A DNA stretch of 5,796 nucleotides from Nitrospira defluvii (lineage in GTDB: Bacteria; Nitrospirota; Nitrospiria; Nitrospirales; Nitrospiraceae): the NCBI GenBank assembly GCA_016199015.1, contig JACQHN010000342.1, positions 1-5,796 of the forward strand. The letters run 5' to 3'. A program made the translations under genes and the position numbers. Numbering within the stretch: position 1 is the stretch's first letter; every line of letters begins with the position of its first letter. Below are positions 5,607 through 5,796 of the stretch, piece after piece. The notes below the pieces were generated by a model. It was not told the DNA's origin. It worked only from the letters and a program-made list of their open reading frames with translations, and did not search any database.

Positions 5607-5796
5607 ATGGCCAGCATTGCGCGGGCACTGATCAGTGTTTCTGACAAGACCGGAGTCGTCGAGATGGCCAAAGGTTTGGCGGCCCTTGGAGCCGAAGTGC
5701 TTTCTACCGGTGGCACCGCGAAGGCGCTGCGAGAGGCGGGCGTTGCGGTCACGGATGTTGCCGCCTATACGGGGTCCCCGGAGATCCTGGACGGCC
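5607..5796 (+). CDS. purH: Bifunctional AICAR transformylase/IMP cyclohydrolase, N-terminal part (runs off the window)
   Basis: PurH catalyses the last two steps of de novo IMP synthesis in the cytoplasm: 10-formyl-THF-dependent formylation of AICAR, then ring closure to IMP. Only the first 63 residues are present, all within the N-terminal MGS-like IMP cyclohydrolase domain. Recognisable blocks are [10 protein letters not shown] (7-16), which binds the nucleotide phosphate, [15 protein letters not shown] (31-45), and TGSPEILDG (55-63), the start of the TG-PE-(M/I)-LDGRVKTLHP signature. A full protein is about 520 residues. The start is fixed by the strong ribosome binding site. It reads away from the OmpA-family operon, so the two are divergent and functionally unrelated as far as the sequence shows. 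No lesion is visible. Confidence 0.96.
   Translation, partial: MASIARALISVSDKTGVVEMAKGLAALGAEVLSTGGTAKALREAGVAVTDVAAYTGSPEILDG

Overview
The window looks like a chromosomal segment of a GC-rich Gram-negative bacterium. An OmpA-family envelope protein implies an outer membrane. The mix of an OmpA/BON-like anchor protein, a membrane coiled-coil protein with a FEN1-like helix-hairpin-helix tail and a YprB-like exonuclease next to purH recalls Nitrospira/Nitrospirota genomes. That assignment is an impression from protein style and has not been tested.

Layout. Positions 1-602 hold the 3' end of an unrecognised, helix-rich, charged protein whose DNA is visibly more A/T-rich than the rest. Positions 603-1905 are accessory and layered. 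A REP-associated tyrosine transposase (RAYT, IS200-like Y1/HUH family; 837-1508, +) is bracketed by a perfect 24-bp inverted repeat (779-802 and 1508-1531). Just downstream is the first 27 codons of a VOC/glyoxalase-like gene (1570-1653, +), cut off where the 3' end of a decayed IS3-type insertion sequence begins (about 1649-1905, -). That IS remnant carries both a frameshift and an internal stop. Positions 1906-2218 contain no gene I can support.

Positions 2219-5283 form a minus-strand cluster, read from high to low coordinates. It encodes an inner-membrane-anchored OmpA-domain protein with BON-like repeats, then, after 4 nt, a membrane-anchored long coiled-coil protein ending in a FEN1-like/COG3743-type HhH domain, then, after a 97-nt gap, a DnaQ/RNase H-like exonuclease of the YprB type. 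The first two are almost certainly one transcript; the third may be co-transcribed. Divergent from them, purH (de novo purine synthesis) starts at 5607 and runs off the window, behind a plausible extended -10 promoter and a strong Shine-Dalgarno.

Most of the right half is ordinary housekeeping and envelope content. The items most worth a second look are the RAYT with its exact inverted repeats, the VOC gene whose stop codon is supplied by the IS end, and the pairing of an envelope anchor operon with nucleic-acid-type domains. I saw no tRNA, rRNA, CRISPR array or convincing intrinsic terminator.
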